Of a stretch of DNA of 64,000 nucleotides, positions 52,392 to 61,514 are shown piece by piece (the first letter of the stretch is position 1; every line of letters starts with the position of its first letter). Under the pieces are notes generated by a model. It was not told the origin of the DNA. It saw nothing but the letters and a program-made list of their open reading frames with translations, and searched no databases. The DNA is from Sunxiuqinia sp963974515 (GTDB taxonomy: Bacteria > Bacteroidota > Bacteroidia > Bacteroidales > Prolixibacteraceae). A program made the translations under genes and the position numbers. Location of the stretch: contig NZ_CAXBDD010000003.1 of NCBI RefSeq assembly GCF_963974515.1, forward strand, positions 77,659 to 141,658, written 5' to 3'.

Positions 52392-54380
52392 ATGGGAATC
52401 CAAAATCCTGAATTGCTTTTACCAGCCGGAAATACCGAATCGTTTTATGCGGCCTTGGAGGGTGGTGCCGACGCTGTTTACCTTGGCTTGACAAGTTTTA
52501 ATGCGCGTGGACGTGCGGCTAATTTTGCCGAAGGTCATTTGCTGGCCGCTGTGCAGGAAGCAAAAAAGCGCAGGGTGAAAATTTACGTTACCCTGAATAC
52601 GGTAATTAAGAACAAGGAAATTGAGCCTTTGCTGGATGTGCTTTCTTTTTTGGAGCAAGCCCGCGTTGAAGCTATCATTATTCAGGACTGGGGCTTGTAT
52701 TATCTTGCGCGGTTGCGTTTCCCAAAACTGGTTATTCATGCCAGCACGCAAATGGGAAATCACAATTCGCTTGGTGTAGCGTTTTCGGAACAAAAGCGAA
52801 TTGCACGGGTCATTCTGGCTCGCGAACTCACGATGACCGAATTGAGCCAAATTGCCGCCTGCGCGAAAACAGAGCTCGAGCTCTTTGTGCATGGTGCTTT
52901 GTGTTATTCCTTTTCGGGCTTGTGTTTCTTCAGCAGTTACCTCGGAGGCCGCGGAGCCAACCGAGGATTATGCGCACAGCCTTGCCGCCGTATTTATCAG
53001 GATGGTGAACAAAGCAAGTTTCTTTTCAACCTAAAAGACAACCAGCAACTGCCTAACCTGGAGAAACTGAAGGCGCTGGGCATCCGGTCGCTTAAAGTGG
53101 AAGGGCGTATGAAATCGGCCGATTACGTTTATCGCGTGGCACAGGCTTACCGTATGGCTATCGACCACCCGGAGAAGAAGCAGGAAGCAGAGGAATTGCT
53201 GAAGCTGGATTTTGGGCGCGAGAAGATCGCTTACTTTCTGGGGAAAGACGTGAAGGACGGAATTGCCGATTCTTCGAACACTGGAATTCCGATCGGTTTT
53301 GTGAGCCGGGTGAAAAATAAGGAGGTGACTTTTGAGTCAAACACCGACCTGCTGGAAGGGGATCGCATTCGGATTCGGAATGTCCGAAATGAAAGTACTT
53401 TCAATGCCCGCTTACAGGAACTGAAAAGAGAAAACAGCCGGTACATGTTTTTACTGGCTGGGAAAGAAACAGTCAACCCCGGTGACGAATTATTCTGGGT
53501 GGGACGTAAAGCGAAGGCTCTGCCGACCAAATTTAGAAAGCTACCACAGTACCGGGTTGTAAGACTCCCACTTTCTGAGAAGAAGCGACTTCGACAGCAA
53601 CTGGAGATCAAGCAAAAAAAATCAAATTCTCAGGTTTTACTTCGGGTTGATGATGCGAAATGGTTCAACTGGCTGCGAACCGACGAGCTCGATGGAATTG
53701 TGCTGTCTTTCACTCGCAGACAATTGGAGACCTTTGATTTTTCTGCTGACTTTGCTCAGATGAACAAACAGAAAATCTACCTTGAACTACCAAAGTTTAT
53801 TTCGGAAGAGCAGCTTGCCGATTGGAAAACGCAGTTGCAAAAAATTGAAAAGCTTGGATTTAATCGGTTTTTCGTCAGTCACTTGTCGCAAAAGTTGTTA
53901 TTGAGCCCATCTGTCCAGGTGTGCAGCAACGAAAATGTGTACGTTTATAATGATGCCGCGGCCAAATTGCTGAAGGAAAATCAAATGCTCAATTTCTGTT
54001 ACCCCATAGAAAACGATTTTGAAAATCTGAAAAGCATGAAGAACAAGCAGGGCCTTGTGGTGCTGCATGCTTATCCCGAATTGTTTTTTTCGCGCATGCC
54101 AGTGCCGGTTTCCGGTGCGGAAAGTCGGTTTAAGGATGACGGTGGAAAATCGTTTGTCAAGTCGCAAAGAGAAGGGATGACCATCGTGACCCCTACTATT
54201 CCGGTTAGCCTTTTTCAATATCGAAAACAACTTGAGCATGAGGGCTTTTCGAATTTTTTGATTGACCTGAACCATGAGAAACCTTCGAAAAATGCTTTGA
54301 AAAAAGTGATGACCAAGTTTCGGGCGGGAGAGCAGTTTCAGCCATCCACGGTTTTCAACTTCAAAAAAGGCTTGGTTTGA
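52392..54380 (+). CDS. U32-family protein, RlhA/YdcP-like
   Basis: 662 residues from the ATG at 52392. The U32 core has ELLLPAGNTESFYAALEGGADAVYLG, VIHASTQMGNHNSLG, LELFVHGALCYSFSGLCFFSSYLGGRGANRGLCAQPCRR with cluster cysteines, and IRSLKVEGRMKSADYVYRV. The long second half (about 380-662) makes it similar in size to RlhA (YdcP), which hydroxylates C2501 of 23S rRNA from prephenate, rather than the short TrhP/RlhB-like forms. Despite the family name it is unlikely to be a protease. The RNA target is inference. Confidence 0.87.
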   Translation: MGIQNPELLLPAGNTESFYAALEGGADAVYLGLTSFNARGRAANFAEGHLLAAVQEAKKRRVKIYVTLNTVIKNKEIEPLLDVLSFLEQARVEAIIIQDWGLYYLARLRFPKLVIHASTQMGNHNSLGVAFSEQKRIARVILARELTMTELSQIAACAKTELELFVHGALCYSFSGLCFFSSYLGGRGANRGLCAQPCRRIYQDGEQSKFLFNLKDNQQLPNLEKLKALGIRSLKVEGRMKSADYVYRVAQAYRMAIDHPEKKQEAEELLKLDFGREKIAYFLGKDVKDGIADSSNTGIPIGFVSRVKNKEVTFESNTDLLEGDRIRIRNVRNESTFNARLQELKRENSRYMFLLAGKETVNPGDELFWVGRKAKALPTKFRKLPQYRVVRLPLSEKKRLRQQLEIKQKKSNSQVLLRVDDAKWFNWLRTDELDGIVLSFTRRQLETFDFSADFAQMNKQKIYLELPKFISEEQLADWKTQLQKIEKLGFNRFFVSHLSQKLLLSPSVQVCSNENVYVYNDAAAKLLKENQMLNFCYPIENDFENLKSMKNKQGLVVLHAYPELFFSRMPVPVSGAESRFKDDGGKSFVKSQREGMTIVTPTIPVSLFQYRKQLEHEGFSNFLIDLNHEKPSKNALKKVMTKFRAGEQFQPSTVFNFKKGLV

Positions 54381-54440
54381 CCAGATAATTATATCTTAGT
54401 CTTACCGTTTATTTTTGAGACAAACATAACTTGACTAACT

Positions 54441-55364
54441 ATGAATAAAACGAAACTGCTACTTATAATTAGCCTCTTTATTTCTGCAAGCGCTTTCAGC
54501 CAACTAAGCATGGAGCGAACCGATGAGGGCATTTTATTGATCGAGGGAAAAAAGAAAATAGCTTTTTATAAGAAAGATGCAATCATGATGAATCTGGACA
54601 AAGGGCGTAACAACTATTTTCATCCGGTTTATTTGCCCGATGGAACCTTGATTACAGAAGATGCCCCGGCGGATCATATTCATCACCGAGGAATTTTTTG
54701 GGCCTGGCACCAGGTTTTGATTGATGGCAAGCTCATTGGCGATCAGTGGGAGTTGAAGGATTTTATTCATGATGTGAAGTCGGTCGAGTTTCATAGGGTA
54801 GAAGAGGGCATGGCGTCTTTGAAAACCATTGTTAATTGGAATTCGCCAGCCTATGAGAACGGCAAAAAACCTTTTGTGCAAGAGCGGGTGAGCGTATATA
54901 TTCATGAGCAGCAAAAAAACTACCGCATTCTTCAGTTTGAAATTGAACTGAAAGCTTTAGTTGAAAATGTAGCCTTGGGTGGATCTGACGATGTGAAAGG
55001 CTATGGCGGTTTTTCGGTTCGCGTCAAGTTGCCTGCCGATGTCGTTTTTTCTTCGGATGACGGGGTATTGATCCCTCATAATGAGGCTGTTAAGGCTGGA
55101 GATTATGTCAATGTTTCCGGCTCTATGGCTCAGCACTCACAGCCGGGAGGTGTTTTAATTTATTCGGCCAATGAATTTGAAACCGCAAACGACTGGATTT
55201 TACGCAGTGAAAACAGCATGCAAAATGCCGTTTGGCCGGGGCGTCAACCAGTAGCTTTATCCGAGAGCGAACCGACCGTGCTGCGCTATGCCGTTGTCCT
55301 CTACTCAGGCAAGGTCAAGGAAAAACGATTGCTGAAAAACCTTCGCAAGTTGTCGTGGAATTAA
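54441..55364 (+). CDS. PmoA-family (DUF6807) exported protein
   Basis: 307 residues. Signal peptide (1-20, ending AFSQ). DADHIHHRGIFWAWHQ (about 71-86) and SDDVKGYGGFSVR are typical of PmoA-family proteins, which in Bacteroidota sit in carbohydrate loci. The function is unknown; the fold is beta-sandwich. It converges on a Gfo/Idh/MocA gene with the two stops nested in TTAA. A carbohydrate role is inference from that neighbour. Confidence 0.83.
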   Translation: MNKTKLLLIISLFISASAFSQLSMERTDEGILLIEGKKKIAFYKKDAIMMNLDKGRNNYFHPVYLPDGTLITEDAPADHIHHRGIFWAWHQVLIDGKLIGDQWELKDFIHDVKSVEFHRVEEGMASLKTIVNWNSPAYENGKKPFVQERVSVYIHEQQKNYRILQFEIELKALVENVALGGSDDVKGYGGFSVRVKLPADVVFSSDDGVLIPHNEAVKAGDYVNVSGSMAQHSQPGGVLIYSANEFETANDWILRSENSMQNAVWPGRQPVALSESEPTVLRYAVVLYSGKVKEKRLLKNLRKLSWN

Positions 55365-56407
55365 ACAAAAATGGTTCTGCCTTCTTCGTGGCTTTGCAGG
55401 CAACAATTCAGAATATGAATCACATCACGGCTTTCTTCCGGTTTTACCGCGAGTTCTTTTCCGTTGACCAGAACGTCGTACAGGTTTTCGTAGAATGCCG
55501 TGTAGTTTCCTGCCAGAGTTTCAATCGTACCATTGTAGTTCAGCCCATTCCATTCGGAGTTAATGATTCCCCAATTTTCTTCCGGTTCGGTTCCCCAGCC
55601 GTCTTCGTCAGGCAGGTGCCCGGCTTTCAGCATTTCTTCCTGAAGGTCAATTCCCCATTTATGGAACGTACCCAAAGTGCCATAAAGGCTGTAGCGCGGC
55701 CCCGGCTCACGAACCAGGTAGGATGATTTTAGAATAGCGGCGAAATTTCCGTATTGCAAACGAATATCGTAATAGTCGTTTACCTCGCCGCCATCGCGTA
55801 AAATAGCTAAATGTGCAGTCACGGACTGTGGTAATCCGAAAAGCTGCAACACCTGATCGACCATGTGCGAGCCCAGGTTGAAAAGCACGCCGTGGCGTTT
55901 GTCACCTTCTTCTTTCCAGGTTCCCTCCTGTACGTAATTCCGGTAGCGGTCGAAATGCGATTCAAACTCAACCAGCCGGCCAATCATACCGCTTTCCAAA
56001 AGTTTTTTCACAGTCAAAAAATCACCATCCCAGCGCCGGTTTTGGTAAACCGAAAGCACAAGGTTATTTTCTTTTGCCAACTGAATCAGTTTGTTAGCCT
56101 GTTCAATTTCATGGGTAAAGGGCTTTTCAACCACGACATGCTTTCCTGCGTCGAGTGCCTGTTTGCACATGGAATAATGAAAGACATCAGGCGTATTGAT
56201 AATCACCAAATCAACTTCCGGTTGGTTGATCAGGGCTTCAAAACTTCTGATGATTCGAGCTTGCGGGTAGGCTTCAGCCGACAAGTTTTTAGTCCGTTCC
56301 AAAATTGAATGAATATTGAAATTGGGATTAACTCTTAAACTGGGGCCATGAAAAACCATCCCTGACATGCCAAAAGAGGCGATTGCTGTTTGTATTATTT
56401 TAGCCAT
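55361..56407 (-). CDS. Gfo/Idh/MocA-family oxidoreductase
   Basis: 348 residues, NAD(P)-dependent. Rossmann start with a glycine-rich turn (IASFGMSGMVFHG), then VIINTPDVFHYSMCKQALDAGKHVVVEKPFTHE (catalytic Lys in EKP), NRRWDGDFLTVKKLL and HMVDQVLQLFG. Acts on sugars or sugar derivatives; which one is unknown. Shares a locus with the PmoA-family gene. Confidence 0.9.
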   Translation of the reverse strand: MAKIIQTAIASFGMSGMVFHGPSLRVNPNFNIHSILERTKNLSAEAYPQARIIRSFEALINQPEVDLVIINTPDVFHYSMCKQALDAGKHVVVEKPFTHEIEQANKLIQLAKENNLVLSVYQNRRWDGDFLTVKKLLESGMIGRLVEFESHFDRYRNYVQEGTWKEEGDKRHGVLFNLGSHMVDQVLQLFGLPQSVTAHLAILRDGGEVNDYYDIRLQYGNFAAILKSSYLVREPGPRYSLYGTLGTFHKWGIDLQEEMLKAGHLPDEDGWGTEPEENWGIINSEWNGLNYNGTIETLAGNYTAFYENLYDVLVNGKELAVKPEESRDVIHILNCCLQSHEEGRTIFV

Positions 56408-56565
56408 TGTACAAAGTTTTCCACTAAAATAGCAAAATGTTTTATGTTGTTAAAAATAGTTTTAAAACATTTCCAAAATAAGGTATTATAGAACAGTTTT
56501 TGAATTTTTATACCCTTTCAGTTTGTAGCTTTATTGTTGCGGAGCTAATTAAAATTCAAATAACG

Positions 56566-57285
56566 ATGAAAAATTTTCTGAGCAACTATTTGTCCGACTT
56601 CTCAACCCAGGAGAAGAAAACAAAGTATCCGGGGCCGGTTGTTATGATTTCGAGGGAATGTGGCTGTTCTGCCAAACCAATTGCGATTAAATTATCAAAA
56701 ATTCTTTCAGGCTACAGCTACCAGTCCGAAACGCAAACCGAGTCGGAATGGAAATGGGTAAGTAAGGAGATTATCGAAGAGGCTGCTTTGGAATTGGAAA
56801 TGGAGCCGGGGAGGATAAAAAGCGTTTTCCTATCCGAAGCAAAGACTCATCTGCACGAGGTGACCACTGCGTTCTCGGTTGATAAGGTTTACGACGCAGA
56901 TGACCAAGAGGTCATTGATACGGTTCGCGATGTCATTTTACGGATCGCTGAGGTGGGCAATTTTATTATTGTTGGTCGTGCTGCCGGATCGATTGCCCGC
57001 GATATTTCACAGAAATTGAGTATTAAACTCCAGGCGCCTTTAGATTGGCGGATTAACCGGATTATGCAGGTGAGTAACATGACCAAAAGCGAAGCACAAG
57101 CTTATGTTATTGAAATTGATCGTCAGCGTGAATTGTTTGTGGAACACGTGAATGGACAGAAAATGAATAGCTGCGATTTTGACTTGATTTTCAATTACGC
57201 CACTATGCAGGATGATTGCATTGTAGATGCAGTGGTCAATGTAATGAAAAACAAACGAATGATCGTTGGCAGCGAAAATGAATAG
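56566..57285 (+). CDS. cytidylate-kinase-like protein
   Basis: 239 residues from the ATG at 56566 (frame open to 56500). Cytidylate-kinase-like family 2: a P-loop-like MISRECGCSAKPIAIKLSKIL, DTVRDVILRIAEVGNFIIVGRAAGSIARDI, and RINRIMQ (LID region), YVIEIDRQRELFVEHVNG and a DFDLIFNYATMQ. The P-loop is degenerate: the usual GSGG is GCSA, with no GKS/T. It may bind but not phosphorylate nucleotides. Terminator downstream. Confidence 0.75.
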   Translation: MKNFLSNYLSDFSTQEKKTKYPGPVVMISRECGCSAKPIAIKLSKILSGYSYQSETQTESEWKWVSKEIIEEAALELEMEPGRIKSVFLSEAKTHLHEVTTAFSVDKVYDADDQEVIDTVRDVILRIAEVGNFIIVGRAAGSIARDISQKLSIKLQAPLDWRINRIMQVSNMTKSEAQAYVIEIDRQRELFVEHVNGQKMNSCDFDLIFNYATMQDDCIVDAVVNVMKNKRMIVGSENE

Positions 57286-57314
57286 AGTTTATTGTTAGAT
57301 CGGGGTTTTTTATG

Positions 57315-57350
57315 AAAAAAGCCATCTGTCTGATGACGGATGGCTTTCTA
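57315..57350. terminator. terminator between the kinase-like gene and rplI
   Basis: AAAGCCATC and GTC paired with GAC and GATGGCTTT (57318-57347), 4-nt loop. T6 on the minus strand, so it mainly ends rpsF-rpsR-rplI; weaker on the plus strand. Confidence 0.82.
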
Positions 57351-57391
57351 TTGTGTTTGAAAAAATGTGTCTGATGTGTGTAAATCTAAAA

Positions 57392-57841
57392 CTACTCTTC
57401 GGTAATTACTTCAAAATCAAAATCAACAACAACTTCTTTGTGCAGTTTGATTTTGGCAGTGTATTTACCAACTTCTTTAATGCTGTCTTCAGCAATTTTA
57501 ATTTGTTTCCGGTCAATTTCAAATCCTTTTTTGTTGATAGCTTCTGCTAACTGGATGGTGTTGACTGAACCGAAAATTTTACCTGAAGAACTGGTTTTGG
57601 TTGCGATAACAACTTGCTTGTTTTTCAGTTTTTCTGCAATTGCCAAAGCTTCATCTTTCAATTTCGCTTCTTTGTGGGCACGTTGCCGGGTGTTTTCAGC
57701 CAAAACTTTTTTAGCTGATTCAGTTGCGACGATCGCTTTTTTGCCCGGGATTAAAAAGTTACGACCATAACCGTCTTTCACCGTTACCATGTCGTCTTTG
57801 CTCCCCAGGTTCTGAACGTCTTGTAATAAAATAATTTCCAT
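57392..57841 (-). CDS. rplI: 50S ribosomal protein L9
   Basis: 149 residues. MEIILLQDVQNLGSKDDMVTVKDGYGRNFLIPGKKAI is the L9 signature; the C-terminal domain follows after a helix. Third gene of rpsF-rpsR-rplI. Confidence 0.96.
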   Translation of the reverse strand: MEIILLQDVQNLGSKDDMVTVKDGYGRNFLIPGKKAIVATESAKKVLAENTRQRAHKEAKLKDEALAIAEKLKNKQVVIATKTSSSGKIFGSVNTIQLAEAINKKGFEIDRKQIKIAEDSIKEVGKYTAKIKLHKEVVVDFDFEVITEE

Positions 57842-57859
57842 CTGTCTAAATTCTTTAAA

Positions 57860-58129
57860 TTATTTCAACATATCTGTTAAGTAGGGCAGCATCGCTAAAT
57901 GGCGTGATCTTTTAACTGCTTTGGCCACTTTGCGTTGATATTTCAACGAAGTACCAGTGATACGACGAGGAAGAATACGACCTTGTTCGTTCAGGAATTT
58001 TTTCAAAAACTCAGGATCTTTGTAATCCACGTATTTGATTTTATTCTTTTTGAAACGGCAGTATTTTTTCTTTTTAATTTCAACTGACGGGGGAGTCAGA
58101 TACCTGATTTCACTTTGATTGTTAGCCAT
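57860..58129 (-). CDS. rpsR: 30S ribosomal protein S18
   Basis: 89 residues; KKYCRFKKNKIKYVDYKDPEFLKKFLNEQGRILPRRITGTSLKYQRKVAKAVKRSRHLAMLPY is classic S18. Located 18 nt before rplI and 3 nt after rpsF. Confidence 0.96.
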   Translation of the reverse strand: MANNQSEIRYLTPPSVEIKKKKYCRFKKNKIKYVDYKDPEFLKKFLNEQGRILPRRITGTSLKYQRKVAKAVKRSRHLAMLPYLTDMLK

Positions 58130-58132
58130 AGC

Positions 58133-58489
58133 TTAATTCTCCTTTTCAGATTTTTTAGCTTTCAAATTATTTTTTCTCTTCTCACTGTACTCCGCAGCGT
58201 ATTTATCCAACTTGAAAGTCAGGAAACGGATGATACGCTCGTCACGTCGGTACTGGGTTTCTAACTTCTCAATCAAGGAAGGCTCAGCCTTAAACTCGAT
58301 CAGGTGATAAAAACCGGTGCTTTTTTTCTGAATGGGATATGCTAACTTGCGTAATCCCCAGTCTTCTTCATTGAGTATCTCTCCACCGTCTTCGGTGATG
58401 ATGCTCCTGAACTTAGTTACCGCTTCCTTTATCTGTACATCAGATAAAACGGGAGTTGCAATGAAAACGGTTTCATACTGGTTTTTCAT
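58133..58489 (-). CDS. rpsF: 30S ribosomal protein S6
   Basis: 118 residues; YETVFIATPVLSDVQIKEAV..YPIQKKSTGFYHLIEFKAEPSLIEKLETQYRRDERIIRFLTFKLDKYA. The Lys-rich tail is normal. First gene of the operon, with a perfect promoter upstream. Confidence 0.96.
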   Translation of the reverse strand: MKNQYETVFIATPVLSDVQIKEAVTKFRSIITEDGGEILNEEDWGLRKLAYPIQKKSTGFYHLIEFKAEPSLIEKLETQYRRDERIIRFLTFKLDKYAAEYSEKRKNNLKAKKSEKEN

Positions 58490-58543
58490 AAAACATCTAA
58501 TTTATTAAACATTAAAACTCTATACCCATAAAATATGGTCGCG

Positions 58544-58574
58544 CAAAATTAGAAATTATTTATTAGGAAACAAA
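58544..58574 (-). promoter_or_regulatory. promoter of rpsF-rpsR-rplI
   Basis: On the minus strand TTTG (58574-58571), 19 nt, TAATTTTG (58551-58544). Exact match to the Bacteroidota consensus. 5' leader of about 45 nt. Confidence 0.88.
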
Positions 58575-58785
58575 ACCTTTTTTGCCTGTTTTCCAAAGCT
58601 TACTAGCTTGTAGCCGAGGATGTTTTAATTCTTACTCGATTATCGAAAAAAAATACAGGATAGGAACAGGATAGTACCGGATGGATTGGAATGGAAAATA
58701 CGCTTTCTTTTGTATCTTGTTTGGCGATTTGCTGAATTCGCAAACAGGACTCAATTTACAAACGATAGTAACCTAATTTTAAACC

Positions 58786-61506
58786 ATGAGTAGAAAAGGA
58801 ATTCTTTTAGTTTTGGCTATTCAATTGATTGGAGTAATGGCCTTCGCACAAGTTCAGGTAACCAACCTGCTGATTGAAAACCGGATTGAGCCTACCGGCA
58901 TCGACAAGGCAGCACCACGCTTGAGTTGGCAGCTGTTTTCTTCCAACCGAAACGTGATGCAAACCGCTTACGAAATTCGGGTAGCGACCGATGTAAAATC
59001 GCTTGAAAAAGGAAAAAAACTGGCATGGAATTCAGGTAAAATTAGTTCGGAGCAATCGGTTTATGTGCCCTATAACGGCAACGAACTGCAGTCCGGCACT
59101 ACCTATTACTGGCAGGTTCGGGTGTGGGACAACCAGGGAAACCGTTCGAAATGGAGCCAGCCCTCCCATTGGCTAACGGGAATCAAGGACGTTGACAATT
59201 GGAAGGCGCAATGGATTCAGGTTGGTTTTGAAGAAGAGGAAGGACGTCCCTCGCCAATGTTTCGCAAAGAATTCAACAGCTCAAAGAAAATTAAGCATGC
59301 CGTGGCCTTTGTTACAGCCAAAGGTGTCTATGAGGCTGAAATAAATGGGAAAAAAGTGGGCGATGCTTGTTTTGCTCCTTTCTGGACGACTTACAATGAG
59401 CGTTTACAATACCAAACCTACGATGTTACCGACTTGGTTAAGCAGGGAAATAATGCTGTGGGTATCACGCTCGGCAACGGTTGGTATCGCGGAAATATTG
59501 GCTTTGAGGGCAAGGTCAATGTTTATGGCAGTGAGTTGGCTTTGCTTTTCCAACTAGAAATCACTTATGAAGATGGCACCACGGAATTGGTTGTTTCCGA
59601 TGGTTCCTGGAAATCATCGACCGGTCCCATCGTCTATTCCGAAATCTATCACGGCGAAACTTACGATGCCCGGCTGAAAAAAACAGGATGGTCGGAAGCT
59701 GGATACAACGATAACAAGTGGAGTGGGGTAGAATTGAAAGATTATTCTAAAGATATTTTGATCACCACCGAAAACGAGCCCGTTCGCAAGAAGGAAGTGT
59801 TTCATCCTGTTGAAATTTTGACTACACCCGAAGGTGACCAGGTCATTGATTTTGGACAAAACCTGGTGGGCTGGGTACAAATGAAAGTTTCTGGTAAAGC
59901 GGGTGATCAAATTTCCATTACACACACCGAAGTCTTGGATAAAGATGGAAATGTTTACTTAGAAAGCTTGCGGTCGGCCAAACAAAAAAATACCTTTATC
60001 TTGAAAGGTGAAGGCGTAGAGGAGTTTGAACCACATTTTTCCTGGCAAGGATTCCGCTACATTAAAGTAGAAGGGTATCCAGGTGAGTTGAAGCGGGAGA
60101 ACTTTACTGCCACAGCGCTTTATTCTGATATGGCGCAAACGGGCTCTTTTGTTTGTTCCGACGAATTGGTGAACCAGTTGCAGCACAACATCCAGTGGGG
60201 ACAACGCGGCAACTTTTTAGATGTGCCAACGGATTGTCCGCAACGCGATGAGCGCTTAGGATGGACCGGCGACGCACAGGCCTTTGCACGCACGGCAACA
60301 TTCAATTTTCGCGTTCATAGCTTTTTCGATAAATGGCTTAAAGATGTGGCTTCCGACCAGTATGATAATGGCGGCGTTCCCTTTGTGGTGCCCGATGTGT
60401 TGAGAAACGGGCAGGTCAGTCCGGGGTGGGCCGACGTGGCAACCATTGGGCCATGGACCATGTATTTGGCTTACGGTGATAAGGATTTGCTGGCTCAGCA
60501 ATATGAAAGTATGAAAGGCTGGGTGAATTACATCCGGTCGGTCAGCCCCGATCACTTGTGGAAACCTGCATTCTCTTTTGGCGACTGGCTGTTCTACCGT
60601 CCTTTTGATGATAATTCGGGGATGTCGGCCGTAACCGATAAAAGTCTGATTGCACAGGCCTTTTACGCGCACTCCACTCAACTACTTATTAATGCTGCCG
60701 AGCTACTGGATAAGAAAGATGATGTGAAGAAATATCAAGAATTATTGAAAATGATTAAGCAGGCCTTTGTCCAAGAATATTTGACGCCAAATGGCAAGCT
60801 GGTATCAGGGACGCAGACCGCCTATGTTTTAGCGCTGAACTTTGATTTGCTCCCCGAAGCCCTGCGCGACCAGGCGGCCAAACGACTGGTTGATAATATC
60901 CGTACCTACAACACTCACCTGACGACAGGTTTCCTTGGCACGCCTTACCTGTGTCATGTGCTGTCTCGCTTTGGATATACCGATGTGGCTTACGAACTGT
61001 TGATGCAAAAGACCTATCCGTCATGGTTGTACCCGGTGACCATGGGCGCCACCACTATTTGGGAACGCTGGGATGGCATCAAGCCCGACGGAACTTTTCA
61101 GACGCCTGGCATGAACTCGTTCAATCATTACGCCTATGGCGCGATTGGCGATTGGATGTATCGAGTGGTGGCCGGAATTGACACGGAAGAGGACAATCCG
61201 GGATACAAGGGAATTCAAATTAAACCGCATATTGGTGAACAACTTAGCCATGCCAAAGCCGAATTGCAGACCTACTATGGTCAGGTCGTTTCCGGATGGG
61301 AGAAAGTAGATGGCAAGTTGAAGGTTAATGTTTCCGTTCCGGTGAATACCAAAGCGGTCGTTTATGTGCCCGCTTCGGCAGAGTCGGCAGTTACTGAAAG
61401 CGGGAAGAAACTGGCAGACGTATCAGATCTTGAAGTTGTTGGGCACAAAGATGGTTATGTTATGTTAAAGCTTGGATCGGGAATGTATCAGTTCGAAAGC
61501 AATTAG
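58786..61506 (+). CDS. alpha-L-rhamnosidase, GH78
   Basis: 906 residues, exported (signal peptide 1-21, ending AFAQ). N-terminal beta domains with VTNLLIENRIEPTGIDKAAPRLSWQL and QSGTTYYWQVRVWD (fibronectin-like), then the rhamnosidase beta-sandwich and an (alpha/alpha)6 barrel. Catalytic-region motifs: DVPTDCPQRDERLGWTGD (near 480-500), with the acid Glu, and GATTIWERWDG (near 757), with the base. Releases rhamnose from rhamnogalacturonan or glycosides. Eight nt before the pectate lyase gene. Confidence 0.95.
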   Translation: MSRKGILLVLAIQLIGVMAFAQVQVTNLLIENRIEPTGIDKAAPRLSWQLFSSNRNVMQTAYEIRVATDVKSLEKGKKLAWNSGKISSEQSVYVPYNGNELQSGTTYYWQVRVWDNQGNRSKWSQPSHWLTGIKDVDNWKAQWIQVGFEEEEGRPSPMFRKEFNSSKKIKHAVAFVTAKGVYEAEINGKKVGDACFAPFWTTYNERLQYQTYDVTDLVKQGNNAVGITLGNGWYRGNIGFEGKVNVYGSELALLFQLEITYEDGTTELVVSDGSWKSSTGPIVYSEIYHGETYDARLKKTGWSEAGYNDNKWSGVELKDYSKDILITTENEPVRKKEVFHPVEILTTPEGDQVIDFGQNLVGWVQMKVSGKAGDQISITHTEVLDKDGNVYLESLRSAKQKNTFILKGEGVEEFEPHFSWQGFRYIKVEGYPGELKRENFTATALYSDMAQTGSFVCSDELVNQLQHNIQWGQRGNFLDVPTDCPQRDERLGWTGDAQAFARTATFNFRVHSFFDKWLKDVASDQYDNGGVPFVVPDVLRNGQVSPGWADVATIGPWTMYLAYGDKDLLAQQYESMKGWVNYIRSVSPDHLWKPAFSFGDWLFYRPFDDNSGMSAVTDKSLIAQAFYAHSTQLLINAAELLDKKDDVKKYQELLKMIKQAFVQEYLTPNGKLVSGTQTAYVLALNFDLLPEALRDQAAKRLVDNIRTYNTHLTTGFLGTPYLCHVLSRFGYTDVAYELLMQKTYPSWLYPVTMGATTIWERWDGIKPDGTFQTPGMNSFNHYAYGAIGDWMYRVVAGIDTEEDNPGYKGIQIKPHIGEQLSHAKAELQTYYGQVVSGWEKVDGKLKVNVSVPVNTKAVVYVPASAESAVTESGKKLADVSDLEVVGHKDGYVMLKLGSGMYQFESN

Positions 61507-61514
61507 CGAGCGAT

